This document shows positions 32,349 to 45,352 of a stretch of DNA of 64,000 nucleotides, piece after piece (positions within the stretch are counted from its first letter, which is position 1; each line of letters opens with the position of its first letter). The translations under genes and the position numbers were made by a program. The notes below the pieces were generated by a model, which saw nothing but the letters and a program-made list of their open reading frames with translations, was not told the DNA's origin and did no database searches. Source of the DNA: Nymphaea colorata (taxonomy: Eukaryota > Streptophyta > Magnoliopsida > Nymphaeales > Nymphaeaceae); the NCBI RefSeq assembly GCF_008831285.2, contig NC_045139.1:19730892-19794891 (forward strand), read 5' to 3'.

Positions 32349-35300
32349 TGTTAACACCCCAAATTTTTTCACATCAAAATTGAAGCAATGTGAAAATTTC
32401 ACAAAAGAATTGTGAAAATTTTCAATTTCAAAGCCAATTTCGAATCTAAAGAACAATTAGATTCAAATTGTGAATTTAACCCGATACACGAATCCCAATG
32501 TAGGATTACGAGTCCAAATTCAATTGCAAATGTCATTTGAAATCCAAATCCAATTGCAAAATGCAAATTTTGACTTAGATCCAAGAATTGGATCTAATTC
32601 AGTCTAAAATGCTACGTGGGACCCACGTGTGGGCCCCACCTAGCCCGTGTGGTCAAGAGCCCCCAGCGGCCATGCCCCCTCCATGTCAAAAAAATAATAA
32701 ATAAATATTTTCTCTCAAATTAATGCACTCAAATGTGGTGCCAATTCCAGCTAGGTTCGGTCACCATGGGCTCAACACAGTCAAAACGTAAGTCTGTCTC
32801 ATGATCCAATTAATGAACGAAAATAGACTTTGACCGAACCAAACCCACTTTGACTAAACTCAGTCAAAGTACAATTTAGCTCAATTAAGAGCTTTCTTGA
32901 CCCAAATTTATCAAATTACCTCAAATAAAGTCAAACTACTTGCAAATGAGCTTTGACTTTGGTCAATTGGTCGAAATTGATCAATTTGGACAATTTTGCC
33001 CTTCTGCGGTCAACTTAAGATTAAAAAGCCTAAAATGGTTTATGAAAGGCAAATAAACATTTGAATTTGTCAAATGCATGAATCAAATACCAAATTTAAA
33101 TTGAATTTCTCAAGTGAAAGTTTGATTCAGTTGAAATCCATTTTCAATCAAGTTTTGGACGAAAATACCCTTTTCGAACCAAATTTGATAAAATTTTTAA
33201 ATTTTATTAAAATTTAAATTTAATTATCATAATTCAATGGCATTTGGAGCTTAGTAACTAGGTTTTAACCTTATAAGCTCGATTTCAAACAAAAAATAAA
33301 TAAATAGTACAAAATAAGGGCAAAACCCTGTGCAAGGGCATTTTCATCCAAAATTTTGGTCAAAATGGTCACCTAGGTCTGAACCCATGTTGACCAAACC
33401 TAGCCCAGCCCACCTAGCTCGTGGAAATGGGCTGAGAAATGGTCAATTAGAGCCTTTAAAGTCTATTTAACTCATTTTACAAGTCTCCAAGGTCTTAAGC
33501 AAGTTCCCAAGGTGAGTTAAGAAGGTGGTTGAACCCACCTCCTCCTCTATATAAACCCCCCCTTGGCCACCAAGGGGGAGGACGAAATTTTGGAGCATTC
33601 TATCAAATTGCTGCAACCAAGGAGCTAGGAGGAGAAGCCAAGGAAGAGAGAAGAGGTTCGTCCAAGCCCCCTTCCCCTTTTTCTCCCATTCTCTTCTTCA
33701 CTTTCTTCTATTCTCCCCATTGATTTTGCTAAGTTAGGGTGCTTAAGTGAACCCTTACTTAGGATATTCGTGGTGAGAAGCCCTCTTTACCACTCCAAAT
33801 TCCAGCAAGCAAGCTATTTCTTATTCTAGCTTTGCTAAGCTTGAATCCACGGTTGGATTCTTGCTTAGGATTGCTTGAGTTAGAAAACCAGTGAAGACGA
33901 AGGACAAACATCAGACCGACAGCAAGGTAGGTGATCTTAACTCACTTCTCTTCTACTTTAGCTTATTGTTGATTTATTTTAATTCCAGCAATTCGTGGGA
34001 GGGTTTATTTTCATTTGCTTACGGCTGGAATGATGTCCAGCTAAGGAAACCTACGCTTCAATGTACATGTTAATGCATAATGCATGCATATGTCGGTTTT
34101 TCTTAAATATGAACCCAAGTATCAAATTTTGAAATGGGCCCCAAGGCCACGTCCCTTTCAAGGAATCAACTTAATACCATTTTGAACTCCCTACTATGAG
34201 AGAATCCCACGGTGAGAGAGTGATTTTGCTACATCACGTATATGATGAAAATGCCTATAAGGGATGGATACGTTTTATGAATGTGATCCACCATGCATGG
34301 CGAAATGATGACGAATAAACTTGAGTATTGTTTTATTTTCTTTCTTATTCACAGTCATTTTGATTCATGTCTTTCAATTTAATTAATCAGGGTAGTAGGG
34401 AAGATTTGAAACAAGTTTTCAATCTTCCTACATAAAAGAACCCAGCCATGAATCATCATGATTCATGAGTCATGCGGTCCCTTGATAAAATTTCATTTTG
34501 AAAAGTAAGGTACGTATATGTATACATTGTTATATATGTACATATATGTATCTGATTTCTTGTCAAAATTACATTCCTCCCTTAAAATCAGGTTGGGACA
34601 TGTTTTCAAACCGGTTTTTAAGGAAATGGGCCATTTTTATTGATTTTCCTAGTGCAAGACTATGAATCATTTTCATTTCATTTTTACTTAACTTCAGCAA
34701 TCCATACGTAAGATGTATGTATGTTGTTGAAATCAGATCATGTTTCATAGGAATTGGTTTAAGAATGTCAAGTTTACATATTTGAAATACCAACTATCCT
34801 ATAATCATCCAAAAGAGTTGACGATTTCATTACTATCAATCTGGAATTTGAATCTATTTGAAAGACTTGTCATTTCCATCTAAGAAACAACATATTTATT
34901 GGAATCAATGTCGACAATTTTCAGCTATTTAAATCAACACAATGTCTGATTTTTAGCTATTTTGAGACAAAAGTGGATGTCCTCCACGTCTCCCATCCAT
35001 TTTCAAAGATTAACTTGACATCATTTATATATTTTCACCATTTTGATAATTTTATGTCAAGCCTCAAGCTTATGGACTACATCTCTATTCATGTGCTTAT
35101 CATATAATGACACATATAGAGAAAGTCTACATTTTAATCAATCTTCATGCATAGATTGTATGACGTGCAATACGGACTTTGAGAGATTATGAGGGAGTGA
35201 AGAATGTATGTTTCGTATGAATGAATCTGAGGGATTATGAGAGAGAGAAGAATGAATGTTCCATATAGTTTCCATTCTCGTTTCATGCATTCACTTTCAC

Positions 35301-35920
35301 TCAAAATCAATGCACCACATGCACATTCTCAAGAATTAAGTGATTCAAATTTAAGTTGCAAAAAGTGACCAAGTCATATTGCAATGAGAATTTGTAAACT
35401 CACTTAACTTCAAAAGAAAACACAAGCAATGCATTCATAATCTTTTGGCCAAAGTGCATTTGAAAAACAACATGTTTTCTAACAATTTGGAACCTATGTT
35501 CTTTCAAAAGAATGAATTCTACAAATCACATGATTTGACAAAGAAGAGTTCAAAATCAATTTTTATCATAAGATGATCATCATCATCTAGAGTTCACAAC
35601 AAAGAACTCAATCCAAATCTTCAAGAATTATGTGTTTCAAATACACAAAACAAAGGTTTTAAACCAACTTGAAAACCCCCAATATTCAAATTCATTTATT
35701 CAAAAAAATGAATTTCGGTTCTTGAATCCAAAACCTCAATGCATAAGCATATAGGACTTACATCAATAACTCGTATATGATCCAAATGATCCTTAGTCCT
35801 TGGTCTAATTACCCTGTTAAAGGCGGCAGGAACGGTTGGACCTCGTACCGACGAGCGGATCCCTTTCTCTTGAAAATTTCTCAAAACCCAATTTTAAAAG
35901 AATTTGCTGACTCGCATTTC
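32349..35920 (+). mobile_element. Ogre-like 3' LTR, copy cut by the N gap
   Basis: It starts TGTTAACACC and runs to the gap, lacking only about the last 33 bases of the LTR. It has the same ~178-bp deletion (at about 32724) and the same base variants as the LTR at 39538-43171 wherever both differ from the 5' LTR, right up to its last bases (for example CGTATGAATGA, GATCATCATCATC and GCTGACTCGC). Single-base losses, mostly in short homopolymers, become frequent toward the gap (AGGAGGAGAAG for AGGAGGGAGAAG, CATCAGACC for CATCAAGACC), as expected of a poorly polished contig end. A few substitutions also separate it from the 39538 copy. TATA box at 33548. Confidence 0.85.
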
Positions 35921-36020
35921 NNNNNNNNNNNNNNNNNNNNNNNNNNNNNNNNNNNNNNNNNNNNNNNNNNNNNNNNNNNNNNNNNNNNNNNNNNNNNNNN
36001 NNNNNNNNNNNNNNNNNNNN
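35921..36020. other. Assembly gap of exactly 100 N
   Basis: One hundred N bases, a conventional size for a gap of unknown length. The left flank ends about 33 bases before an LTR end. The right flank begins inside RT at the position equal to 28832. Any reading frame crossing it is meaningless. Confidence 0.98.
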
Positions 36021-36957
36021 TATGGTCAGCCAAAAAGGGAATCGAGATGGATCCTTCCAAAGCAAAGGCGATCATCGAAATGTCACCCCCAACAAATCTT
36101 AAGGAGCTACGCAGCTTGCAAGGCAGAATTCAGTCAATCAGAAGGTTTGTATCTAATCTCGCCATGAGGTGCGAACCTTCAACCACTTACTGCGGAAAGG
36201 AGTCAAATTTGAATGGGGGCATGAATGTCAAGCCTCATTCGAAAAGATCAAGAAGTATCTTCTTTGCCCACCAATTTTAAAAACCTCCAATTTTAGGGGA
36301 ACCTCTACTCCTTTACATCACAGTTAACGATTCAGCCTGTGGTGGATTTCTAGCTCAATATGAAGAAGGATGCCGAATAGAACATGCCATTTATTACATC
36401 AGTAAGACATTTGTGCAGTATGAAAAGAACTACTCGCACATGGAAAAAACTTGCTTAGCCTTGGTGTGGATGTGTCAAAAATTAAGGCATTATCTATTGG
36501 CTTGTGAAGTTAAATTTTATCCAAACTTAATCCACTCAATATATCCTCGAACAGCCATTTCTGAATGGAAGGATAGCAAAGTGGCAGGTTTTGCTGATGC
36601 AATATGATTTGGAATATGTGTCACAAAAACAATCAAGGGGCAAGCCATTGCAGACCAATTGGCAGATTTTCCTCTATATGAAGAAATTAGAACAAATGAT
36701 GATTTTTCAGATGAGCAAATCCTGACAACTGAACCAGAGCCGATTTGGGAGATGTACTTTGATGGATCTAAGAGCACAGCTGGGGCAGGCATTGGGATAC
36801 TTTTCATTACACCAGAAAGGGAAATGATTCCTTACTCTCTCAAATTGAATTTTTCCTGCACGCATAATATGCAGAGTACGAGGCCGTAATCCAAGGACTC
36901 AAATGTTGCTCAAATTTAAAGTGCAGAGAGTTCGCATTTTGGAGATTCTCTCTTAGC
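36021..36957 (+). pseudogene. Ogre-like RT C-terminal part and RNase H domains, second copy
   Basis: This matches 28832-29771 almost base for base: after YVDD, through gypsy RNase H and the archaeal-type RNase H, including the same T loss that ends the frame near 36955. It differs from the first copy by many single-base length changes in runs, for example AAAAAGGG for AAAAGGG near 36032, CGAACCTTC for CGAACCCTTC at 36173, TAAAAACC for TAAAACC at 36278, TTAAATTTT for TTAAAATTTT at 36511 and ATATGCAG for ATATGGCAG at 36869. These break it into short frames. The pattern suggests low-quality sequence at a contig start rather than evolutionary decay. Confidence 0.85.
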
Positions 36958-38510
36958 TGTCAGTCAGGTCAATGGAGATTGGCAGTCAAAGATCAAAAAT
37001 TGATCCCATATCAAGAGTTAGCAGCTTCCCTCTTAAGACAGTTCGAGGAATGTCAACTCTTACATGTCAAAAGAGAATTTAACCCAATAGCAGACGGTTT
37101 AGCCAGTTTAGGCTCTACCATTGCCTTCAAACCTGGAGAATCTATCAGATCTTTTGAAGTTGGAAGACTCGAACAACCATCTTTTGTCATACCAGAACAG
37201 GTGTTGCAAGCAGAAAGTAGAGAAACACCATGGTATCAGAACATCAAGGATTTTCTCCAAACTGGAACACTTCCATCAGAAATGTCTCGAAAAGAGCAAA
37301 GAGTTTTGAGACACATGTCTTCAAGATATTTCATTCTAGCCGACATCCTATACAGAAGAGGATTCAGCACAGAATATGCTAGATGTCTCGATGCAAATGA
37401 GGCACTAGAAGTCATTCAAGAAGCCCATGAAGGAATTTGTGGGGGACATGTAGGGTATTAGACCCTCGTCAAGCAGATAGTCAGAGCAGGGTACTATTGG
37501 CCCACAATGCAAAGAGACTGTCACCAATTTGTCAAGAAATGCATCAAATGTCAGTTGCATGCACCATCAATTCATGCTCCAGCAGCGTACCTTAATTCGG
37601 TCAGCTCACCATGGCCATTCTCCATGTGGGCCTTCGACGTAGTCGGTCCAATCAATCCACCTGCCTCAAATGGACACAGGTATTTTCTTGCAGCTACAGA
37701 TTACTTCACCAAATGGGTGGAAGCGATCACTTTAAAAAACAGTCGAAGGACAACACGCAGTGTCCTTCATTCATAAAAATCTTTTGTGTAGATTTGGCAT
37801 CCCGCATGATATCGTTTCTGATAACGGTACTCATTTCAAAAATGAGAAAATGCGCAATCTTTGTCACAAACACAAAATACAACATCACTTTTCTGCCCCA
37901 TATTACCCTCAAGGTAATGGTCAGGCAGAAGCAACCAACAAGATTTTGATTCGTGTCTTAGAGAGGACAGTTGAAACAGGCCGAGATTGGCACGAGAAAA
38001 TGCACAATGCACTTTGGGCGTATCGAACCACAATTCGGACACCCACCAATGCTACACCAGCAGAACTAGTATATGGAACGGAAATTGTCCTTCCATTACA
38101 TGTCCAAAAACCAGCAATGAAATTTGCTGCTCTCATTGAACTCCCAATTAGCAAATATCAAAAAAAGAGACTTGCTCAATTAGACCTCTTAGACGAGAAA
38201 AGACTACAAGCGGCAGAGCATGCCGAAGTCTATCGTAAGAGAGTCGCCCGACATTATGCCAAATCAGTCATTGAAAGAAAATTTCAGGTCAATGATCTTG
38301 TTTTAAGATCCATAGTTCCACTCAGGAGTAGACCCAAAGGAAAATGGGCACCGAACTGGGAAGGACCATATGTTGTCAAAGAGGTTCTACCTCACAATTC
38401 TTATCGACTGATTGATGCCGATGGGGTTGAAATCCCCGATCCAATTAATGCTTGCATCTCAAAAAATTCTATACTTGAATTTGCAATTCAAAAAAAAAAA
38501 AATTCAAAAT
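36958..38510 (+). pseudogene. Ogre-like integrase region, second copy
   Basis: This copy of 29772-31290 carries the same in-frame TAG (37459-37461). The zinc finger, the first catalytic Asp (WAFDVVGPI) and the tract to AITLK are readable. An extra A at about 37735 shifts the frame, which resumes from 37760 (SFIHKNLLCRFGIP, VSDNGTHF, YYPQGNGQAEATNK). The A run at 38160 has seven bases, so the C-terminal part stays open here (LDLLDEKRLQAAEHAEVYR, KWAPNWEGPYVVKEV), but a T missing near 38451 garbles the last residues. Each copy is thus intact where the other is broken at homopolymers. Confidence 0.85.
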
Positions 38511-39537
38511 AGTTGTGCTTTGATAAGCACGTTTGTAACAATTTTCAAACCAACTAAGGGGCATGGTATCCCTTAGGGAAAAGTTTCAAAAATGCATCAA
38601 AATTTTCAAACTCAACCCATGTCTTGAGGACAATTGCAAGGGCATCGTCTTGAAATAGGCAAGAAATTTCACAGACATTGAGGGACTAATGTATAGTAAT
38701 TAATGTTGGTCCCGACAATCGGCATTTGTAAAGGTCTAGCATGAGATGCCATAAGAAAAAGTCTTGTCACCTAAAAGACCTTGGCAAGATGCTAGAAAAA
38801 GCTATCAAGCGAAATGAGTTGAGAATGAGCTCGGGGTGAGTGTAGTTGTTCCTCTGGTTCAAAGCTCAGCAGGCGCGGGTGGGCATATGACCTATGCTTA
38901 CGCCTTGAAGCTAAAAAGCAATCCATGAACATTTTGCTTACATTAAGTCTCCTAAAGCCTTCTGAATTCGAGCAAGTAAGCTTGGGGAGTGTTTTACATT
39001 TGGTACCCTGAGGCCAACTGGTCTAGGAGTTACCGGCCCAAAGCTTGTTACAAGGGTTCAGAAGAAAGCCCGATAGACTTGATATTACACAAAGCAAACT
39101 ACACAAAACCGCCAAAGCGGTGGAACTCTGTAGTATCTTTTGGGGTGGTGAGGAATTTCTCCCAAGAGTGAAGGGTGGCTCAAAAAGAAAATCAAAATTC
39201 AAAAGCAAAAGCGAGTATGTGAAAAACTAAGTAAAAGGAGAGAAAAAGCACTTGCCAATGGTTTAGAAGGCATCGAGGGTAAATTTCTCCAAGCATCAAA
39301 TGCAAAAACTTTCACAATTACAAAATTTTTCAACCAACATTAATTCCTGTACAAAGTCTCCAATGAGATGGAGAAAAATCTTCTTATTTCAGGTCTATGC
39401 CTAGCATTTCCCCTCGAGCGAGGATGGTTCAACATCATTTGAAAAATGGATTTTCCAAACGATTTGCAAAAATTTGGTGCGTGAATCTTTGCTATTAAGC
39501 AAATTATTCAATTTGCTTAACAGCAAAGAGGGGCATC
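38511..39537 (+). mobile_element. 3' untranslated region of the Ogre-like element, second copy
   Basis: This is nearly identical to 31291-32348, including the A-run, the conserved 38940-39180 block, the stem-loop (39487-39528) and the polypurine tract GCAAAGAGGGGCATC (39523-39537). Differences seen are single-base length changes (GGTGGGCATATG for GGTGGCATATG near 38880, GAAAAATC for GAAAATC near 39374). Confidence 0.8.
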
Positions 39538-42500
39538 TGTTAACACCCCAAATTTTTTCACATCAAAATTGAAGCAATGTGAAAATTTCACAAAAGAATT
39601 GTGAAAATTTTCAATTTCAAAGCCAATTTCGAATCTAAAGAACAATTAGATTCAAATTGTGAATTTAACCCGATACACGAATCCCAATGTAGGATTACGA
39701 GTCCAAATTCAATTGCAAATGTCATTTGAAATCCAAATCCAATTGCAAAATGCAAATTTTGACTTAGATCCAAGAATTGGATCTAATTCAGTCTAAAATG
39801 CTACGTGGGACCCACGTGTGGGCCCCACCTAGCCCGTGTGGTCAAGAGCCCCCCAGCGGCCATGCCCCCTCCATGTCAAAAAAATAATAAATAAATATTT
39901 TCTCTCAAATTAATGCACTCAAATGTGGTGCCAATTCCAGCTAGGTTCGGTCACCATGGGCTCAACACAGTCAAAACGTAAGTCTGTCTCATGATCCAAT
40001 TAATGAACGAAAATAGACTTTGACCGAACCAAACCCACTTTGACTAAACTCAGTCAAAGTACAATTTAGCTCAATTAAGAGCTTTCTTGACCCAAATTTA
40101 TCAAATTACCTCAAATAAAGTCAAACTACTTGCAAATGAGCTTTGACTTTGGTCAATTGGTCGAAATTGATCAATTTGGACAATTTTGCCCTTCTGCGGT
40201 CAACTTAAGATTAAAAAGCCTAAAATGGTTTATGAAAGGCAAATAAACATTTGAATTTGTCAAATGCATGAATCAAATACCAAATTTAAATTGAATTTCT
40301 CAAGTGAAAGTTTGATTCAGTTGAAATCCATTTTCAATCAAGTTTTGGACGAAAATACCCTTTTCGAACCAAATTTGATAAAATTTTTAAATTTTATTAA
40401 AATTTAAATTTAATTATCATAATTCAATGGCATTTGGAGCTTAGTAACTAGGTTTTAACCTTATAAGCTCGATTTCAAACAAAAAATAAATAAATAGTAC
40501 AAAATAAGGGCAAAACCCTGTGCAAGGGCATTTTCATCCAAAATTTTGGTCAAAATGGTCACCTAGGTCTGAACCCATGTTGACCAAACCTAGCCCAGCC
40601 CACCTAGCTCGTGGAAATGGGCTGAGAAATGGTCAATTAGAGCCTTTAAAGTCTATTTAACTCATTTTACAAGTCTCCAAGGTCTTAAGCAAGTTCCCAA
40701 GGTGAGTTAAGAAGGTGGTTGAACCCACCTCCTCCTCTATATAAACCCCCCTTGGCCACCAAGGGGGAGGACGAAATTTTGGAGCATTCTATCAAATTGC
40801 TGCAACCAAGGAGCTAGGAGGGAGAAGCCAAGGAAGAGAGAAGAGGTTCGTCCAAGCCCCCTTCCCCTTTTTCTCCCATTCTCTTCTTCACTTTCTTCTA
40901 TTCTCCCCATTGATTTTGCTAAGTTAGGGTGCTTAAGTGAACCCTTACTTAGGATATTCGTGGTGAGAAGCCCTCTTTACCACTCCAAATTCCAGCAAGC
41001 AAGCTATTTCTTATTCTAGCTTTGCTAAGCTTGAATCCACGGTTGGATTCTTGCTTAGGATTGCTTGAGTTAGAAAACCAGTGAAGACGAAGGACAAACA
41101 TCAAGACCGACAGCAAGGTAGGTGATCTTAACTCACTTCTCTTCTACTTTAGCTTATTGTTGATTTATTTTAATTCCAGCAATTCGTGGGAGGGTTTATT
41201 TTCATTTGCTTACGGCTGGAAATGATGTCCAGCTAAGGGAAACCTACGCTTCAATGTACATGTTAATGCATAATGCATGCATATGTCGGTTTTTCTTAAA
41301 TATGAACCCAAGTATCAAATTTTGAAATGGGCCCCAAGGCCACGTCCCTTTCAAAGGAATCAACTTAATACCATTTTGAACTCCCTACTATGAGAGAATC
41401 CCACGGTGAGAGAGTGATTTTGCTACATCACGTATATGATGAAAATGCCTATAAGGGATGGATACGTTTTTATGAATGTGATCCACCATTGCATGGCGAA
41501 ATGATGACGAATAAACTTGAGTATTGTTTTATTTTCTTTCTTATTCACAGTCATTTTGATTCATGTCTTTCAATTTAATTAATCAAGGGTAGTAGGGAAG
41601 ATTTGAAACAAGTTTTCAATCTTCCTACATAAAAGAACCCAGCCATGAATCATCATGATTCATGAGTCATGCGGTCCCTTGATAAAATTTCATTTTGAAA
41701 AGTAAGGTACGTATATGTATACATTGTTATATATGTACATATATGTATCTGATTTCTTGTCAAAAATTACATTCCTCCCTTAAAATCAGGTTGGGACATG
41801 TTTTCAAACCGGTTTTTAAGGAAATGGGCCATTTTTATTGATTTTCCTAGTGCAAGACTATGAATCATTTTCATTTCATTTTTACTTAACTTCAGCAAAT
41901 CCATACGTAAGATGTATGTATGTTGTTGAAATCAGATCATGTTTCATAGGAATTGGTTTAAGAATGTCAAAGTTTACATATTTGAAATACCAACTATCCT
42001 ATAATCATCCAAAAGAGTTGACGATTTCATTACTATCAAATCTGGAATTTGAATCTATTTGAAAGACTTGTCATTTCCATCTAAGAAACAACATATTTAT
42101 TGGAATCAATGTCGACAATTTTCAGCTATTTAAATCAACACAATGTCTGATTTTTAGCTATTTTGAGACAAAAGTGGATGTCCTCCACGTCTCCCATCCA
42201 TTTCAAAGATTTAACTTGACATCATTTATATATTTTCACCATTTTGATAATTTTATGTCAAGCCTCAAGCTTATGGACTACATCTCTAATTCATGTGCTT
42301 AATCATATAATGAGCACATATAGAGAAAGTCCTACATTTTAATCAATCTTCATGCATAGATTGTATGACGTGCAATACGGACTTTGAGAGATTATGAGGG
42401 AGTGAAGAATGTATGTTTCGTATGAATGAATCTTGAGGGATTATGAGAGAGAGAAGAATGAATGTTCCATATAGTTTCCATTCTCGTTTCATGCATTCAC

Positions 42501-43171
42501 TTTCACTCAAAATCAATGGCACCACATGCACATTCTCAAGGAATTAAGTGATTCAAATTTAAGTTGCAAAAAGTGACCAAGTCATATTGCAATGAGAATT
42601 TGTAAACCTCACTTAACTTCAAAAGAAAACACAAGCAATGCATTCATAATCTTTTGGCCAAAGTGCATTTGAAAAACAACATGTTTTCTAACAATTTGGA
42701 ACCTATGTTCTTTCAAAAGAATGAATTCTACAAATCACATGATTTGACAAAAGAAGAGTTCAAAATCAATTTTTATCATAAGATGATCATCATCATCTAG
42801 AGTTCACAACAAAGAACTCAATTCCAAATCTTCAAGAATTATGTGTCTCAAATAACACCAAAACAAAGGTTTTTAAACCAACTTGAAAACCCCCAATATT
42901 CAAATTCATTTATTCAAAAAAATGAATTTCGGTTCTTGAATCCAAAACCTCAATGCATAAGCATATAGGACTTACATCAATAACTCGTATATGATCCAAA
43001 TGATCCTTAGTCATTGGTCTAATTACCCCTGTTAAAGGCGGCAGGAATGGTTGGACCTCGTACCGACGAGCGGATCCCTTTCTCTTGAAAATTTTCTCAA
43101 AACCCTAATTTTAAAAGAATTTTGCTGACTCGCATTTCGACCTCCTTGAAAAAAGGAGTGGGGTGCAAACA
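39538..43171 (+). mobile_element. Ogre-like 3' LTR, complete copy
   Basis: This 3634-bp LTR begins TGTTAACACC and ends GGGTGCAAACA, followed by the target duplication GCTAG. It lacks about 178 bp of U3 relative to the 5' LTR and to the solo LTR at 45353, so the deletion is derived. Base variants shared with 32349-35920 but not with the 5' LTR are scattered along its whole length. The TATA box is at 40738-40745. I see nothing coding in it. Confidence 0.9.
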
Positions 43172-43176
43172 GCTAG
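43172..43176. repeat. Target-site duplication GCTAG, right copy
   Basis: Equal to 19153-19157 and directly adjacent to the end of the LTR. Joining the flanks across one copy of GCTAG gives the pre-insertion copia gag site. Confidence 0.85.
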
Positions 43177-45347
43177 ATATTGGACCTTTGAAGTTAAAGC
43201 TCGAGAATTGTTTAAAAATTTTTAAGGGGAAATATTCACGTGCATCAAGAGAGGGAGGGTAGAGGAGAGCAGAGGAGTCACACTTTTGCGAGGTAGGAGG
43301 ATGACGAAGGGTTTCAAGAGTGAAAGGGGAAGAGAGTGGCAATGGCTTCTTCTTCACCTGATTGGACATTGCTGAAGGATTTTCCTCGCAATCTTCAACT
43401 CGCAAATATCTCCAACAAGCTATGCCTCATGCGCTCTCTCTCATGCTTCATTTTGTGAATCCTAGGCACCATGTTTTGCAATTTTGTTTTGTTTTTCTAC
43501 TATACTTGGGAATGGTTCTGGTGCATCAACATGTCACGTTAAAAACTGTGGGTGGCCCAAGATGATGAGAAAAGAGATCAAAAAACTTACATGGGAATCT
43601 AAGTTCATTGGATTGGATGCTGATGAGTTTGTGAGAACTCATTTTCCCTCCATCTCACCTTACTAAGATCAACAATGCTATGAATTTGGAGCATCAAAAC
43701 CAAGCATGAGAAAAGGGGGAGCTTCGAAAGTTATACTTTGTAGCTTTGATCTGTCAAATAGATTGGATAGGAAGGATCAAAAATTAGGCTGACGATCGAT
43801 TCCTCCCTCTTTAAGAGCAACTTCAATCTGTTCTCTAAAATGACTACTATGCAATGATGATGACTTGGTGAGTTTTTTTGGCATGACTTCATTTTCCACT
43901 GGTATAATGTGCATAATTTCATTTTCATTGTCAAAGTAGCTGATTCAAGCACTCCATCTTAATATAACAGTGGTTTATTAATGATTATATAGGTTTGGGA
44001 GATAGTGTTACATTTATTGGCTGTAGACGATATGAATTCAATACTAGCAGTGCAGTTATGGAAAAATTTGGATTTGGCATGCGGACAATCTCAGTCCTTC
44101 ATGGGACCTCCATTGCCTTGGTAATTTCAATTTTTTCCAAAGTTAAGCGATCTCCACGTGATTCTTTTCCTCTTTTGGACATTGAACTAGCTTCACATCT
44201 TGCTAAATTTTCTCAAAGTATTTGTAAATGAGTAAGGGGGAAGGTGAAATTCTTGACTTGATGATCTATATTTTGGGATGTACATGCAAAATTATTGCTG
44301 TCTGGGTTGGGGAAACAAGGGACCGATGGGAAGGTACCAGCTTGTACATTAAGATGGTTACAAATATTGGGGTGGTGCATTCTTCTAGCATTATATAATA
44401 CATGTTTTTCTCCTCTAGAATTCTTTTTGTTTATAATTTTTTGAGGTTGAATGATCTTTCCCTTCCCTTTTTGTGTGTTTCACTATTTTTAGGGGGTAGG
44501 GTCCCTCTATGAGGATTTTTAGATATTGAAAATGGAGTGAGGTTGAAAGCACAGATTGAAATCTTGCTTAGGTGGCATTACTATCAATTTTTTGTTGTAC
44601 GATCTACCAGAGATTCATGTTCAATTATGAAGTGATGCCTGCTCAACCTAGCTGCTCATTAGCGCTAGTAATGGATTGCCTTCTGTCTCTTCTAGCTCCA
44701 TAGAGAATCCTGCCTTGTGATCTGCTAGTGAACTTGTTGTGTGTCCTTTGCTCAATGTATGATAGTCTTAGTAGGCTACCTTCGTAACAAATGGCCACTT
44801 GATTTCTACTTCAGAAGGAACAGAAGAAGCCATTGCAAATGTTGTGCAGATAGTATTGCTTCATCTAATTGCTATCAGCCAACCTCTTTAACAAAGGTAA
44901 GAATTAGTCCAAAATAATGTATATTATATATTTTTTTCCTTTTTTGCATTGTCTTGGTCGAGTTACTTTCTAGTTTTTCATCTGCTTCCCAAGTTTACAC
45001 AGAAGGGTTTTTTGTTTAGCCTTTGTATAGGTTATTTAATTATGGAATAAAGCAGGAACCAAAGCAGTGGCGTACTGTTTTTGGTTAGGAGTCTAAGACA
45101 AGGTTAGTATCTGCCTCACCACCTATCATTTTTTCTCTCACTGCTTTGTAGGTCTTTCCCTTCAGTGGTGTTTGACAGCTCTCTTGAGCAAATATCAATA
45201 AATGAAGTTCACAATCTCCATGAGCTCCTCGAGTCTAGGTGTTGGGCTTTGGGCAACAATTATCAATTGTGATTTCTGGAAAATGAGGGTTCCAACTGCT
45301 AAAGAACTTCATGTCTTTTGGATTGATGTAGGAAAAAGCTTTGTTGT
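43177..45347 (+). other. Low-copy-looking region with exon-like islands, possible dead host gene (left part)
   Basis: There is no transposon signature after the first ~80 bases. An ATG at 43341 opens MASSSPDWTLLKDFPRN... for 37 codons. A second frame (43484-43666) reads …CHVKNCGWPKMMRKEIKKL. Three short stretches have splice-like edges. 43993-44120 runs from ATATAG to GTAATTT (WEIVLHLLAVDDMNSI in one frame). 44815-44896 runs from CTTCAG to GTAAGA (GTEEAIANVVQIVLLHLIAI). From 45152, after GCTTTGTAG, comes VVFDSSLEQISINEVHNLHE. All are on the plus strand. Stops interrupt or abut them, no family is recognised, and the exons are a suggestion only. Confidence 0.3.
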
Positions 45348-45352
45348 CAAAG
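45348..45352. repeat. Target-site duplication CAAAG, left copy, of the solo LTR
   Basis: CAAAG directly precedes the LTR start at 45353 and is repeated directly after its end at 49204-49208. Confidence 0.85.

Noticed and set aside
35777-36280. Reading frames running across the N gap
   Set aside because: They are built through 100 undefined bases and join LTR sequence to RT, so they mean nothing.
19158-43171. A true tandem array LTR-internal-LTR-internal-LTR made by unequal crossing-over
   Set aside because: The middle LTR matches the outer 3' LTR along its whole length and never switches to the 5' LTR type, and the repeat edges coincide with the N gap. Not excluded absolutely, but less likely than unmerged contig ends.
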